A stretch of 64,000 bases of DNA. Source: Phymatolithon calcareum. Taxonomy: Eukaryota > Rhodophyta > Florideophyceae > Hapalidiales. A program made the position numbers and the translations under genes. Where the stretch lies: contig OZ345362.1 of NCBI GenBank assembly GCA_977006965.1, positions 2,852,001 to 2,916,000 of the forward strand. The letters are read 5' to 3'. Positions 1 to 9,467 of this stretch are shown piece by piece (the stretch's first letter is position 1; the number at the start of each line of letters is the position of its first letter). A model generated the notes under the pieces. That model was not told the origin of the DNA. It worked only from the letters and a program-made list of their open reading frames with translations, and did not search any database.

Positions 1-2
1 AG

Positions 3-359
3 GCCGTTCACGTGATTGCAATTGCCTTGCGAGGCCTTATTGTGAGTGTTCTGGACGCGCATCGAGAGCGAAAGTTGGGGCTTTCTCCAGCAGAGAAGGC
101 AGCATTCGGGACTCATGTCACTCTAAATGATGAGTCGAACAACAAGTTTATGGTCATGATAGAGAAGACGGCACAGAATGGGAAAATGAGAGATTTTTAC
201 AACCGATGCTACGCCGCCAAATTCCAGACAACGGACCGCGAGCTTGCACAAGAGAGCAACAGGGAAAGAATTGGCAACATGCAAGGAGGAGAGGTTGCAA
301 GTGACCCTGCTTCGGGCCCTCGAATGTCGCTTCTTGGTGCATGGACGGAATTCAACTGA
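3..359 (+). CDS. 3' end of an unrecognised gene, cut by the window edge
   Basis: The frame is open from the first bases of the window and ends in TGA at 357-359, so only about 118 C-terminal codons are visible and the true start lies outside. The peptide is hydrophilic with a basic stretch (RERKLGL), an internal DESNNKF segment and a charged tail rich in Q, E and R. I recognise no domain. It precedes, on the opposite strand, the 3' end of the TNP2-like transposase gene, so it could be host sequence or the tail of another mobile-element gene. The open frame is the only support. Confidence 0.4.
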   Translation, partial: AVHVIAIALRGLIVSVLDAHRERKLGLSPAEKAAFGTHVTLNDESNNKFMVMIEKTAQNGKMRDFYNRCYAAKFQTTDRELAQESNRERIGNMQGGEVASDPASGPRMSLLGAWTEFN

Positions 360-922
360 TCTTGGCGAAGGGTGGAGAAATGTCGTCCCTTCTTTTTTTG
401 CGTTGCGCGTTTTTCGTTGTTCATGTGCTTTTTCTATTTCAGTTATTAGTGTACTATCGCTTGTGTACGGAGGGCTTTCAATGAATAGGATATTTATTTC
501 TGCACAGGGAGGGAGCTAGGGCCTGAACTGTGGATGACAGAAAGGGTGAATCAAATGAGTGTTTTTATCAATATGTCTTCCCGACTCTTAACGATAGAAC
601 TGTAAACTTTCCTCTGCATCTTATCCTTTTCGCGGGGGATATCCGTGCTCTCTTCCTTGCACATAGAAGAGACTCGGATATTCCAATAGCCCCCGTGGTC
701 CATGTAGCAATTTTGCTCCGAGAGGAGCTGGCCTGCATATGTGCGGACTACAATCGTGCAGAATAGCCACTCTCCGCAAAGTTTTTAGACTGATCTCCAA
801 AACAGAAAATGTTGTGCCAACATAATATCTGGGATTGCGACTGTCAAAACCACTTTCTGTGCACGCAGACGGAGCGTTATGACACGGCTGTACAGCTGCC
901 CATACTTCTGGATCTTCATTCT
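360..922. other. Intergenic stretch without a supportable gene
   Basis: Only short overlapping frames occur on both strands and none carries a recognisable motif. The stretch lies between the 3' ends of the left-edge gene and the minus-strand transposase gene, so it may hold the 3' untranslated sequence of both. Confidence 0.4.
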
Positions 923-3900
923 TCATTTGTATTCTAACAAATACAACGATTGCCCACATTGCCGACTCTTCTGGACCTCCTTGAATCCCTTCATCAGCGG
1001 TTTGTCTGTGGACGACGAAAGTTCGCTCACATGGCGCATTCCACTGTCAAAATTAAAAGATTCCAACATGTTTGAAGAGTCTCTGTTGAGCCGCGGTAGT
1101 CTCCATAAAGAAGCGATAAGTCTGGCTGCAGAACCAACGATGGAAATGGCGTCTTTGCATTGTACAGAAGGTCTATGTCGAAGGTCGGATCTGAGCTCTT
1201 GTGCATCGCAAGCCTTTCTAAACCCGTGTTCCGCCACAACAGAAAGTGCGTATAGTTCTGTCATTGACATAGAGTACAGAGTCTTCTTACCCATGTCAAA
1301 TAGCCTATTCTGCACGGGAAGGTGACAATCCTGTAGAAATCCAAGCATATAGGCCTCACATGCTTGACGGTACTGGTTGGATGGAAGTAGCTTGAATGCC
1401 ATGTTCACACAGACTCTCAGATGACCAGTTAACAAATGATCCGGTGCTATAAAGCACGATTTGTACGGATCCAAGTATCCGCTTAACACTGGTAACCCAT
1501 CGCACGTAGTTGGAATCCGTGGTCTGGCTGCCCACATGGCCTCACGCAGTGAGTGCAAGGGAAGATCTTTAGATTCCGTATCCGGTTTCATGCCGAGAAG
1601 CCTGCAAGATTCCGCTCCTGCGTTGCAATCACGAACGGCCAAGTGCTGATAGTACCCACGCGCAGAGGAGCTCTTCAAGCCGACGTGTTGCAGTGGGGTG
1701 TATCTACTTCCACACAGACCGCCCGAGCGCCTCACGAATTTACACAAATGACAGCACGCCGTGGCAGTGTGTCCAAGCGTGTCCAAAGCAGCATTTAAAG
1801 CAGGCGTATCACCTATGCAGCCTACGAGATCAAGGAAGATCCTGCGCCGAGTTCCACATGCGTCTATGTCGACAAAACCGTCCGTCATGCCCTCAACTAT
1901 GTCTGCCTGTATGCGTGCAAACACTGATGAGCTCTTGACACCGGGAGGACAAAGTGAGATGATTCGAACAGCATTAGATGTTCCGCGTGCTTCAACTGGC
2001 AAATTTAAACAGACCATATATACCCCGTCCCCTGAGGCAGACTTTCCCTTTGTCACCTCGAAGCCGTCCCAAAAGAGTAGGAAACGGTAGATGAAGTACT
2101 CCTCGCCAGAGTCAAGCACACCCACACAACTTATTGGTTGGAAGTGTTGTGGACCTCGTGGACCGGAGTGCGCATTCCACAATTTACAGCTTGCGAGCTC
2201 GCGGAAGAAATCTGCAGAGGATTCTTCAAATGGCGAGCACAACTCTTCAGGCTGTTTACCGTCTCGCAGCTCTGTCTTCCGGGGATTTTGAGTAGGACCA
2301 CTTCCTGTCACGGCTTCTGAAACACTTGCATCGAGTCTCACGCTACCGCGGACCCAAAATGCGTGCCGGTCGCGCTCCTCATTCTCCGTCCAGAAACGCT
2401 GGACAACTACAAGGCGAGATCCATCTGTCCCTTCCGTGTCGTCATCGCACCTCGCTTGAAGCGGTCTCAGAATACAAAGGACATCGCCAGGCTTGACAAC
2501 GGGCTTCTTCCATCCTGCCCAGGCGCGCTCCATTTGCAGTCTCCGTTGTCTCAGCGCCTCCTTCCGCCGTCGCCTCGCCTCGGCCACCTCCGGGGATGGT
2601 TTTTTCTTTTTACGTCGAGTCCCACCAGTCTCCTCAATATCGTCCTCGTCGTCTTCTCCGTCGATTTCTATAGGTATATCCGGCACGTCTAAGGTTACAA
2701 AATCCGACGGAGACTTGTACGCAGCGTATTCGAGAATTTCTGCCAGGTGGTGATCACGATCCTCAGCACATGCACCAAATTTAGTCTCACACAGACCTGA
2801 CTCGTACCTGCAAGCATGGTGAACTGTCCATACGGATGTTATTCTTCCCCGGAGTCGAGCGTGTCCGTCACTGTTTACTCCAAACTTGAATGCCGTAGTT
2901 ATTTCTCGGCATAAATCTGGCACCCCCAGGACGCATATTTCGATCACGTCATCAACTTCCGCGTGTGAGTTTCCCCTTCCGTCGGCTGTCCATCCTTCCG
3001 TGTCTACTCTGATCGACAGAGGAAGGCCATAGAAGTACTCCCTCGCTGCGACAATTGGCCACATGTCGACGCATTCCTCCGCTTTAATCGCAGCAACGTT
3101 GCGAACGTCGCCGCTGCTGTATGCTTTCAAGCTTGTCGATTTCATCAGGTCCAGGACTGGTCCAGTTGCCAGGTCCGCACGCGCGTACTCACTTGGAAGC
3201 ACTGTGCGTACTGACACTTGCGGTGTGCCGTCCGCAGAAAAGGTCGCCGCGCGCGCTCCGGCCTTCGATGTGTCCACATTTTCAAAGCTGTCGGAGTGTC
3301 GGACAGTGAGTGCACTGAACAGTAGGGAACGGAATTTGCTTGCAAGTGTAGGGTAATGAGGAAGACACGAAATATTCGCTTTCTCTAAGAAAAGGTCGTC
3401 TTTCTCAACAAATTCCCCAGTCCAAGCCCTCGATCCTACTTCGCCCATCCGTCGATACACGTCGGCGATCATGCGCATCGCTTGATACTGAAACTTGGTG
3501 AGCTTTTGCGATCCATTCGTCATCAGAAGTCCCCATAGAACTCTCCAGTTCCATATCTTCAGACCTGATCTGCCCATCGATTCTTGATCAGATGGTGCAG
3601 ATGCAGCTTCGCGAGCTAGAATTTCCGCAACCATAGAGCCTTCCGGGACCAGTGTAGTAACGTCCACAATCTGCTCATCGCCATCGCTAGGATCTTGTAA
3701 AAATAATTCGCCTCCGAAAGATCCTTCCAAGTCATTGGTGCGTCCGACTTCTACTCCAACATCCCCGTTTTGGGATGGAATGCTGACAGGCAAGCTGACG
3801 CTGGCATCCAACGACAACGGATTGGATGTACTACATCCTGCGTTGCCATTGGTATCTCCGCCTGCCGCACGTTGCGCGTCAACTGCTTCCGCTCCCTTTT

Positions 3901-3958
3901 CTTGATGCCGCGCTTGAAACCTGAAACGGCTTCTGCGCTTTCTATTCGACTGGGACAT
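923..3958 (-). CDS. Putative DDE/D transposase, TNP2/CACTA- or Plavaka-like
   Basis: This is a single uninterrupted 1011-codon frame. The N-terminus is basic (residues 1-20), followed by an acidic, Ser-rich linker and a charged segment around 433-470. The conserved-looking core spans about 600-860: LLFWDGFEVTKGKSASGDGV near 627-646, a PPGVK segment near 671, FLDLVGCIGDTPALNAALDT near 708-727, then a CCHLC zinc-like cluster near 735-739 and APDHLLTGHLR near 838-848. An aspartate followed by GDxPA, a Cys cluster and a late PDHLL motif resembles TNP2-type and Plavaka-type transposases; D631, D717 and D840 are candidate metal ligands by inference. A decayed homologue lies at 62.9-64.0 kb, so this is a repeat family. 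The start ATG at 3958 gives the longest frame. It faces a divergent gene at 4416. A host gene of unknown function is the alternative. Confidence 0.65.
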   Translation of the reverse strand: MSQSNRKRRSRFRFQARHQEKGAEAVDAQRAAGGDTNGNAGCSTSNPLSLDASVSLPVSIPSQNGDVGVEVGRTNDLEGSFGGELFLQDPSDGDEQIVDVTTLVPEGSMVAEILAREAASAPSDQESMGRSGLKIWNWRVLWGLLMTNGSQKLTKFQYQAMRMIADVYRRMGEVGSRAWTGEFVEKDDLFLEKANISCLPHYPTLASKFRSLLFSALTVRHSDSFENVDTSKAGARAATFSADGTPQVSVRTVLPSEYARADLATGPVLDLMKSTSLKAYSSGDVRNVAAIKAEECVDMWPIVAAREYFYGLPLSIRVDTEGWTADGRGNSHAEVDDVIEICVLGVPDLCREITTAFKFGVNSDGHARLRGRITSVWTVHHACRYESGLCETKFGACAEDRDHHLAEILEYAAYKSPSDFVTLDVPDIPIEIDGEDDEDDIEETGGTRRKKKKPSPEVAEARRRRKEALRQRRLQMERAWAGWKKPVVKPGDVLCILRPLQARCDDDTEGTDGSRLVVVQRFWTENEERDRHAFWVRGSVRLDASVSEAVTGSGPTQNPRKTELRDGKQPEELCSPFEESSADFFRELASCKLWNAHSGPRGPQHFQPISCVGVLDSGEEYFIYRFLLFWDGFEVTKGKSASGDGVYMVCLNLPVEARGTSNAVRIISLCPPGVKSSSVFARIQADIVEGMTDGFVDIDACGTRRRIFLDLVGCIGDTPALNAALDTLGHTATACCHLCKFVRRSGGLCGSRYTPLQHVGLKSSSARGYYQHLAVRDCNAGAESCRLLGMKPDTESKDLPLHSLREAMWAARPRIPTTCDGLPVLSGYLDPYKSCFIAPDHLLTGHLRVCVNMAFKLLPSNQYRQACEAYMLGFLQDCHLPVQNRLFDMGKKTLYSMSMTELYALSVVAEHGFRKACDAQELRSDLRHRPSVQCKDAISIVGSAARLIASLWRLPRLNRDSSNMLESFNFDSGMRHVSELSSSTDKPLMKGFKEVQKSRQCGQSLYLLEYK

Positions 3959-4331
3959 GGAAAAGGTGCTGACTCAAGAGATGTACAGCACTCGTGTGAC
4001 AGTGCGAGACTTCGATTGACCACTTTGGTGAATATGTGTGAAAATAGCTGGAGATCCCGAGCTCCGGCGTGTAGCCTACAATTTTACACGTCAAAAATAC
4101 CTTGCTGGCAATACAAAGATGAGGAAAAACCCTTGTCAACCTACCCCCGCTCCTCCAAGAAGATCGGTACAAGGTCCCTCGGTCTAGATTTCAATTTTGT
4201 ATTAAAGCACAATCAGGGGTGGTTTTCAACGCCCCCGTAAAGCCAGGATCCCCCTATTGCCAGGGTTTCCATTTGCTCGAAACCTACTTCTTCCGCAAGT
4301 GGGAATTTTTGCTGACAGTACGATGGACTTT

Positions 4332-4377
4332 ACAAAAGCCTTCCCGACGGAACCGGTTCCGTCAGGAAGGCTTTTGT
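4332..4377. repeat. 46-bp near-perfect palindrome between divergent genes
   Basis: The arms read ACAAAAGCCTTCC and GGAAGGCTTTTGT around a GACGGAACC/GGTTCCGTC core; only one facing base pair, at the C/A positions, fails to match. It sits in the 457-bp gap between the transposase start (3958, minus) and the gene starting at 4416 (plus). It could be a cruciform, a protein-binding site or a former element terminus. Confidence 0.8.
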
Positions 4378-4415
4378 TACACACCCCAGACTGATCCCAA
4401 AGTCATTTCAGCGAT

Positions 4416-4868
4416 ATGCCCGATGCCCCGAGAATTGCCCCGCGCCCTCATTGTGATATTCCTCCCGCGCAGCTTCGGTCCTCTCCTTATTTGCACGTCC
4501 CGTTGGACACGCTGCAAGCGGTGGAGGATATCAAAGAGCTTCGTCGTTCTCATGCGAATCTGGCAGCCCAAGTTGAACGACTAACGCAGAGGCAAGACGT
4601 GGAGGATCAGCGCCTGGCTGCCCACAGCTTAAGAAGCTCTATCATCAACAGCACTGCTGTTGTTCAAGGATGCATACTATTTGCCCGTTCGCGCGCTCTT
4701 TCTGCTCTTCGGACTGGTAGTTCCGAGCTCGGACATAGACCTCCGAGCCTTTGCGCTTCCAACAGCATCGTCAGCGTTGTTCTGAAATCTCAGCCGTCCG
4801 ATGTCAGTCTTCAAGAGTTTTGCACGATTGCATATGACTTGAGGCGTCGCTCCTCAATAGCGTGTTGA
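4416..4868 (+). CDS. Unknown protein with a short coiled-coil-like segment, first half
   Basis: A 150-codon frame starts with ATG at 4416 and ends in TGA. Residues about 28-65 have a heptad-like run of L, V and I with charged residues (DTLQAVEDIKELRRSHANLA and onward) that could form a coiled coil. The same frame reopens after this stop and continues through 5504, so the TGA at 4866-4868 may be a nonsense codon within one gene of about 360 codons, or two genes may follow one another. No family is recognised. Its divergent placement next to the transposase suggests it may be an accessory gene of the same element, which is inference. Confidence 0.4.
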   Translation: MPDAPRIAPRPHCDIPPAQLRSSPYLHVPLDTLQAVEDIKELRRSHANLAAQVERLTQRQDVEDQRLAAHSLRSSIINSTAVVQGCILFARSRALSALRTGSSELGHRPPSLCASNSIVSVVLKSQPSDVSLQEFCTIAYDLRRRSSIAC

Positions 4869-4916
4869 TTTCTACCGTCGAACTACTATACTTCTTTTCC
4901 GAGCGCTAGGAGAACA

Positions 4917-5504
4917 ATGCGTCTAACGATTCTCTTCGATTCGTACAAGGACATTTGCGAGGCTCTCGAAATTGATGCCCATTCGAGAGATGTTGGGGCA
5001 TACAAAGAAAGATGTGATACATCACGTACTTTACGCGCTGTTCAGATACTTGGCGTCCAGATATTGTCAGACAATGACAGAAAAATTCTGCTTGGTCGAA
5101 GCCGTGTGTCTGGAAAATATCGTTGTGCATTCCTAGAACAAAGGCCGCCTGGATGGATAGAAAATGGTTGGGAAACAGGGTTCGTATTCAAGCTTGGAGA
5201 TACATGTACAGCTGCTCGCTCAGAGAGTACAGCACATGGACCTCAATCTCCACGGCTCCATGTCACGACCGATTTCAATGCAGAACCACCCCATGCGGAC
5301 CAGTTTGCAATCACATGGGAAAGAATGAAAGTGGGGTCGTCGTACGGAAATCGCCCTGAAGACGTACCTGGCTTGCTTCGTTCATTTTTCCCAGCCCTTA
5401 TTTTGCGTACACGTGAGCTGACAGCTTCATGTCACACTATATTCACCACACGATTCGATGGTAGCTATCCCACGGAACTGATGACGAGTAGTGTACTACA
5501 ATAA
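4917..5504 (+). CDS. Unknown protein, continuation in the same frame
   Basis: This 195-codon frame is in phase with the frame that stops at 4868, with 16 sense codons between that stop and this ATG. The peptide mixes hydrophobic and charged residues as a folded protein would (LTILFDSYKDICEALEID near the start, AFLEQRPPGWIENGWETGFV in the middle), but I recognise no domain. The end of the frame runs into the first unit of a 220-bp tandem duplication, so the annotated C-terminus may not be original. An AATAAA hexamer follows the stop within about 10 bases. Confidence 0.4.
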   Translation: MRLTILFDSYKDICEALEIDAHSRDVGAYKERCDTSRTLRAVQILGVQILSDNDRKILLGRSRVSGKYRCAFLEQRPPGWIENGWETGFVFKLGDTCTAARSESTAHGPQSPRLHVTTDFNAEPPHADQFAITWERMKVGSSYGNRPEDVPGLLRSFFPALILRTRELTASCHTIFTTRFDGSYPTELMTSSVLQ

Positions 5505-5900
5505 ATTACTGAATGAGTCTTACAATACATCTCTTGTTTGTGAGCAAGATAGCAGTCTGATTCCTTCCCGCTTGAACGCACTACTCATCTTTTGCATTAG
5601 CGATTAAAAAATACTTCCAGCGACCGGCCACATTGCCACCACTGTGGGCGATAGAAGGGATCCCGTGACAAAGACTGCAGTATGAAACTGATGACGAGTG
5701 GTGTACTACAATAAATTACTGAATTAATCTTACATTACATCTTTTGTTTGCGAGCAAGGCAACAGTCTGATTCCTTCCCGCTTGAATGCTCTACTCATCA
5801 TTTGCATTTGGGATTACAAAATACTTCAAGCGACCGGCCACATTGCCACCACTGCGCGCGATGGAAGGGATCCCATGACAAAGGACAGCAGTAAGAAACC
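5476..5900 (+). repeat. Two tandem copies of a ~220-bp unit
   Basis: The sequence AACTGATGACGAGTNGTGTA occurs at 5476 and again at 5696. The following bases match with scattered substitutions through CGACCGGCCACATTGCCACC (about 5615 and 5834) to the CAGTANGAAAC junctions. Each unit carries an AATAAA-like site. The first unit overlaps the 3' end of the upstream frame. Confidence 0.8.
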
Positions 5901-6264
5901 TAGTGAATAGTTGGTTTGTACGCCCTCCACCCAGCGTTCTCAAGAAAATGCACGCAAATCAGAATATGCGGTTTATTTCCGCCGGAACCATGGCATCGAA
6001 GCCGTGTGAATACACGTAGAAAACGATCATACCAAAAAAGGCGGTTATAACGGACTTTCATGACGCAGAAAACGAACATTCATGAAATATCGCTCCTCCA
6101 GTGCGAGGCTGATCCGAAAAAGTCACCAAATACGTGGCACAGAACAGGACGTCCTGTTGGATGAAGCCCGACCCGTACGGGTCGGGCTTCATCTACCCAT
6201 TCACGGATGCGGATCGGATTGATTTTGAGAAACTGGCCAGTATGATAAACGCGGAAGCGGATTG
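5901..6264. other. Non-coding stretch with two adjacent perfect palindromes
   Basis: No gene is visible. A 16-bp palindrome (AACAGGACGTCCTGTT, 6143-6158) is followed one base later by a 34-bp perfect palindrome (6160-6193) whose half is GATGAAGCCCGACCCGT. The second would form a GC-rich hairpin without a loop. No poly-T tract or CTRR signature follows, so it is neither an obvious terminator nor an obvious Helitron end. Confidence 0.6.
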
Positions 6265-6334
6265 AAAATTTTTGGGGAATTTACTAAAATGACCACGTAG
6301 TTTGCCGTATTTACTAAAATGACCACCATGCATG
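6265..6334 (+). repeat. Left terminal inverted repeat of the MULE
   Basis: This 70-bp arm begins AAAATTTTTGGGGAATTTAC and ends CATGCATG. It matches the reverse complement of 8204-8273 except for C versus T in the GAYCACGTAG segment. Confidence 0.85.
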
Positions 6335-6889
6335 AGTGTAGTTATGATCCTGTACTTTTTTGTCAGCATCCAGCAATCGGTCCATCACTCAGGTCCGTTG
6401 AGACCGATACATGCCCAGGTGCCAACGTCTTGATCTTACAGTTATTTCGGTTTGTAAAACGGATCTGCCCTAGGACGAAACGGAACAATTTGTTCGAAGA
6501 TCGCCATGTCCCACATTTGCACAGTTTTGTCCCAATGCGCCCTGCATGAAAGCGCAGCACGATGCAGAGAGAGGCCATAATCCTGTCGCCAGTGTAGCCG
6601 AAGTCGGAGCTTCCTCGACTCGTTCGCTTACGATCGAGTAAAGCTGTGCAGTGCTTTCGGAAAGGGCGTGATCACGACGCAGGGGGTTGACGACAAGCAA
6701 AGCGCACCAGTAGTGGACTTGGTGGTGCTTCCGCGCGAGCTGCTGCTTCACCCGCCGCAACCGCTCCTGCTCATACGGCCTGCAACGGCCTCTTTAAAAC
6801 GTCTACCCTGTGGATTGGAGCCGTCGTGGGAACGAACAGTCGCGAAGTCGACTTTGACCATCTGATCTCTGCTGTAACTTGGATGCGCA

Positions 6890-7234
6890 TTGCACGTGAG
6901 AGAAAAGTTTGAAGCGCTAAGTGTTCTACGCAAGCAGGGTTGGATTCCTCGGACATCGCTGAAACGTCTGTGGGAGACTGACGAGCCGGCGACTAAGCAA
7001 CTTATGTCTAAACTCTCAGATATGCACCTAGTTTTACGACGCTGGCACACAACGCCAGCGGGACAGGTTGACGGACTAGCATTGCATGATCTCGTGCTTG
7101 AACAAGCCAAGAAGATGTCTATTGAAAACAATCGTGTTTCTCTTTGGCATGCACAATTACTCGACGGATACATACGGAAAGCGGCTGCAACGTCGCGTTC
7201 CATTGGCCGACAACACGAACAGTCCCGCGATTAG
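6890..7234 (+). pseudogene. Fragment of a STAND/NB-ARC NTPase inside the MULE
   Basis: The frame encodes KFEALSVLRKQGWIPRTSLK followed by RLWETDEPATKQLMSKLSDM, LVLRR and LALHDLVLEQAKKM, then WHAQLLDGY. This order (ALAVF-like strand, P-x3-L-x2-LW, a short acidic helix, the L-HDL winged-helix motif and a LH-LL-Y helix) is what follows the nucleotide-binding core in NB-ARC/STAND proteins with repeat C-termini. The P-loop and Walker B regions and the sensor repeats are absent, so only the winged-helix neighbourhood was retained. No start or stop is likely to be original. The assignment is by motif order, not by alignment, and is moderately sure. Confidence 0.55.
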
Positions 7235-7924
7235 AAATATAAGCCGCCAAACGGCAGCTTCCGGAAGCTGTTCGCCGCTTGATCGCCATCAACTAGTCGA
7301 AGATTGCAGTGAGATTTGCTAAAGCGCCGCCGCTTTGTCCGCCCCCGTCAAAGTTTCCGTCTACCTTCTTTCGCAACTGCCTTGCCAACTGCTGGCGCGC
7401 ACCGGCACAGGAGCCACGATCTGATCGGCCCAAGTCACAGAACGCGTTCTATGCGGCAGCGTCGCATCATCATCTTTGAACGACCCTGAAGGAACGACAA
7501 GCGTGAATTCATCATTCACTTCCCCCCGCTTCGCACGAAACCTGCAACACAGATGACCACTCATTGTGTGCCGACGCATGAAGGCTGAGCGCTCGAGCAC
7601 AGCGGGTGACACCTAGGCATACGACGGGCAAATTTGCCGTGGCGCGCGCGGAAATTACGGCTGCTAGTTCGGCCTCCTCTGTCGCCAGAACGACGACGTT
7701 GGCTCTGACAGTGACAGCAACAGCGGCAGCGGCGAGAGCGTTCACATCCGCACGTCCGCCCAACGCGTCGCGGTCGCCCGCGCACACACGTAGCGCTAGC
7801 GGGTTCGCCGTGCCACCCGGGGCGGTCTTGAGCGACAGTGCGGTGCGTGAGACGTGCAGTTTGCCAACACAGATCGATGAGGGACCGGTGGACAGAGTGG
7901 CGGATGCGCACAAACCGGCCGTGA

Positions 7925-8224
7925 CTAAGTGGTGCACTTCCAGAGCATGCCGATCTTCCTCCGGTGACTAGGCGCCCGCCAGGAAGGCCAGAAAAAAGGC
8001 GTCTCATAGCTGGCTCTGCATCTGACCGGTCCGTTACGTGTAAGAAATGTAACAAACCTGGCCATAATAAGCGCTCCTGCAAGGAAGCCGTTGAGCCCCA
8101 GCGGCCCTCTCAGCCCCCTCCGATCAATAAACTGATGTTATTTCTGGACCCCATAATTTTATGCTGCCCCGCATTACACCAAAGCTATAATCATAACAAC
8201 ACCCATGCATGGTGGTCATTTTAG
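7925..8224 (+). pseudogene. C-terminal remnant of a MuDR-type transposase with CCHC zinc knuckle
   Basis: After an in-frame TGA at 7922, the frame reads ADLPPVTRRPPGRPEKRR and then CKKCNKPGHNKRSC, a C-x2-C-x4-H-x4-C zinc knuckle. A PPGRPKK-type linker followed by such a knuckle is the usual end of MULE transposases. The SWIM domain and catalytic core are not present upstream, where the sequence is low-complexity Ala/Thr/Arg-rich. The remnant sits just inside the right inverted repeat, as expected if an autonomous MULE lost its centre. Confidence 0.6.
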
Positions 8225-8273
8225 TAAATACGGCAAACTACGTGATCATTTTAGTAAATTCCCCAAAAATTTT
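8204..8273 (-). repeat. Right terminal inverted repeat of the MULE
   Basis: This 70-bp arm runs from CATGCATGGTGGTCATTTTA to CCCCAAAAATTTT and is the inverted partner of 6265-6334 with one mismatch. Near-identity of the arms suggests a fairly recent insertion or selection on the ends. Confidence 0.85.
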
Positions 8274-8539
8274 AATATTTTCGAAACGGAGTGGATGTCA
8301 AACTGTCCGGGGGATGCGGGAAATATCGAAAATTGAGGTAATTTTGCTTTTACTACTTTTTGAGGGAGATGATAATTTTTATCGACCTGCGCAATAAGCA
8401 GATAGATTTTGCAGATCATGAATATCTATTGCCGAGAGCGTGAACTGTTGGACCATACGTATGGAATGTTATTGCTGGGACGTGAACAACTTACTCATGT
8501 ACAAAACCATGGTATGATACGAAAAGTTACGGATCCGGA

Positions 8540-8966
8540 TTTGCGAAGCGAAAGTTCGCGAAAGTTTCGCCAAGAACACGTGTCACGAATTTGCCAGAAT
8601 CGAAACTTTCGCCGAGCGCCTGACTTTCATTGGCTATATTCTGCTCAAGACTTGAGCAACACTCAATTATTTAGCGAAACTTTGTAGTACTCAATGAGAT
8701 CTGGCGATCCGTGTGAAAAAATCTGAAAATGTCTCTCATTTTCCATGCGAAACTTGCTCTGAGAAATCAAAACTTTCGCGTTTTTCGCGAAACTTTCGAC
8801 TTTCGCTTGCAACTTTCGCCGGGACGCGGAGCACTTTCTACCCTTTTTTTGCCAAAACTTGGTAGTTCCAACATCAGAGAGCAAAGTTTCGCTAAGAACG
8901 ATGGCATTGCAACGCTTCGTCTACAAACTTTCGCCTCGACAAAAACAAGAAAGCGAAACTTTCGAT
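8540..8966. repeat. Cluster of GCGAAAGTTTCGC-type motifs in both orientations
   Basis: At least ten copies of CGAAAGTTTCG or its halves (GCGAAACTTTCG, AAACTTTCGC, GAAAGTTTCGC) occur within about 430 bases. The spacing is irregular and orientation mixed, and the core is itself palindromic. The cluster resumes directly across the hAT insertion (GCGAAAGTTTCGC at about 14,429), so it predates it. A weaker echo occurs near 16,430. It may be the subterminal motif array of an element or a degenerate satellite. Confidence 0.7.
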
Positions 8967-8974
8967 GGCCTGTT

Positions 8975-8994
8975 TTAGGGATGGCCCTCCCGAA
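8975..8994 (+). repeat. Left terminal inverted repeat of the hAT element
   Basis: The 20 bases TAGGGATGGCCCTCCCGAAA are perfectly mirrored at 14,392-14,411. The 8-bp GCCTGTTT target copy is immediately outside. Confidence 0.92.
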
Positions 8995-9467
8995 ACACTG
9001 GCCCGGAGGGCCGTACTTGCCCTCTATCAGTGGCCCTCTAGAGGGGAGGGGCCCTCTTTGACCCTCATTACAGACCTGATTTCGGGCCCCGAAAAGCCCG
9101 AAACTGGGGAGCATTGTTTCATCAGACATCAGTATCATACGTCAGAAGCACTGGCAGGTTGATTTCTCGTCCTGAATCCGTAGCCCTCAGGCCATGGGTA
9201 GAGGACCATCATGCATGATGCCTTCGAACGAGAAGCTGAAGCGGGAAGTGAAGCTGCTGGTGGTCGGGAGAGCGTGGCATTCCTGCGCGACCCGATCAGC
9301 TTCCAGAGGGCGGGGGCGTCGCGGCACGGTGCCGTGTTCTGCACAAGGGTACCGGGGAGACAGACCAGCCAGGTTGCGTCATACGGCGGCGCAGTGGATG
9401 TCGCGCACGCGACGGGCGCGGGCGGCAGCGCAATGTATGTGGAGTTACTGGTAGCCCTTGCAGGCGC

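Larger units (their letters stand above)
6265..8273 (+). mobile_element. 2.0-kb non-autonomous Mutator-like element with captured gene fragment
   Basis: The ends are 70-bp inverted repeats (6265-6334 and 8204-8273) that differ at one position. Each repeat contains two copies of a TTTACTAAAATGAYCAC motif. The outermost 9 bases are AT-palindromic (AAAATTTTT and its complement), so an 8-9 bp target duplication of AAAATTTT cannot be told from extra repeat. The interior holds a STAND/NB-ARC-like fragment and the CCHC zinc-knuckle tail of a MuDR-type transposase, both on the plus strand. Long inverted repeats plus a MULE-type tail point to a Mutator-like element; lack of the catalytic domain makes it non-autonomous. 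The gene fragment suggests Pack-MULE-style capture. Confidence 0.75.

Noticed and set aside
5476-5900. CRISPR-like array
   Set aside because: There are only two units of 220 bp with no spacer structure, and the setting is eukaryotic.
6160-6193. Rho-independent terminator or Helitron 3' hairpin
   Set aside because: The palindrome has no loop, no T-tract and no CTRR after it, and the context is eukaryotic.
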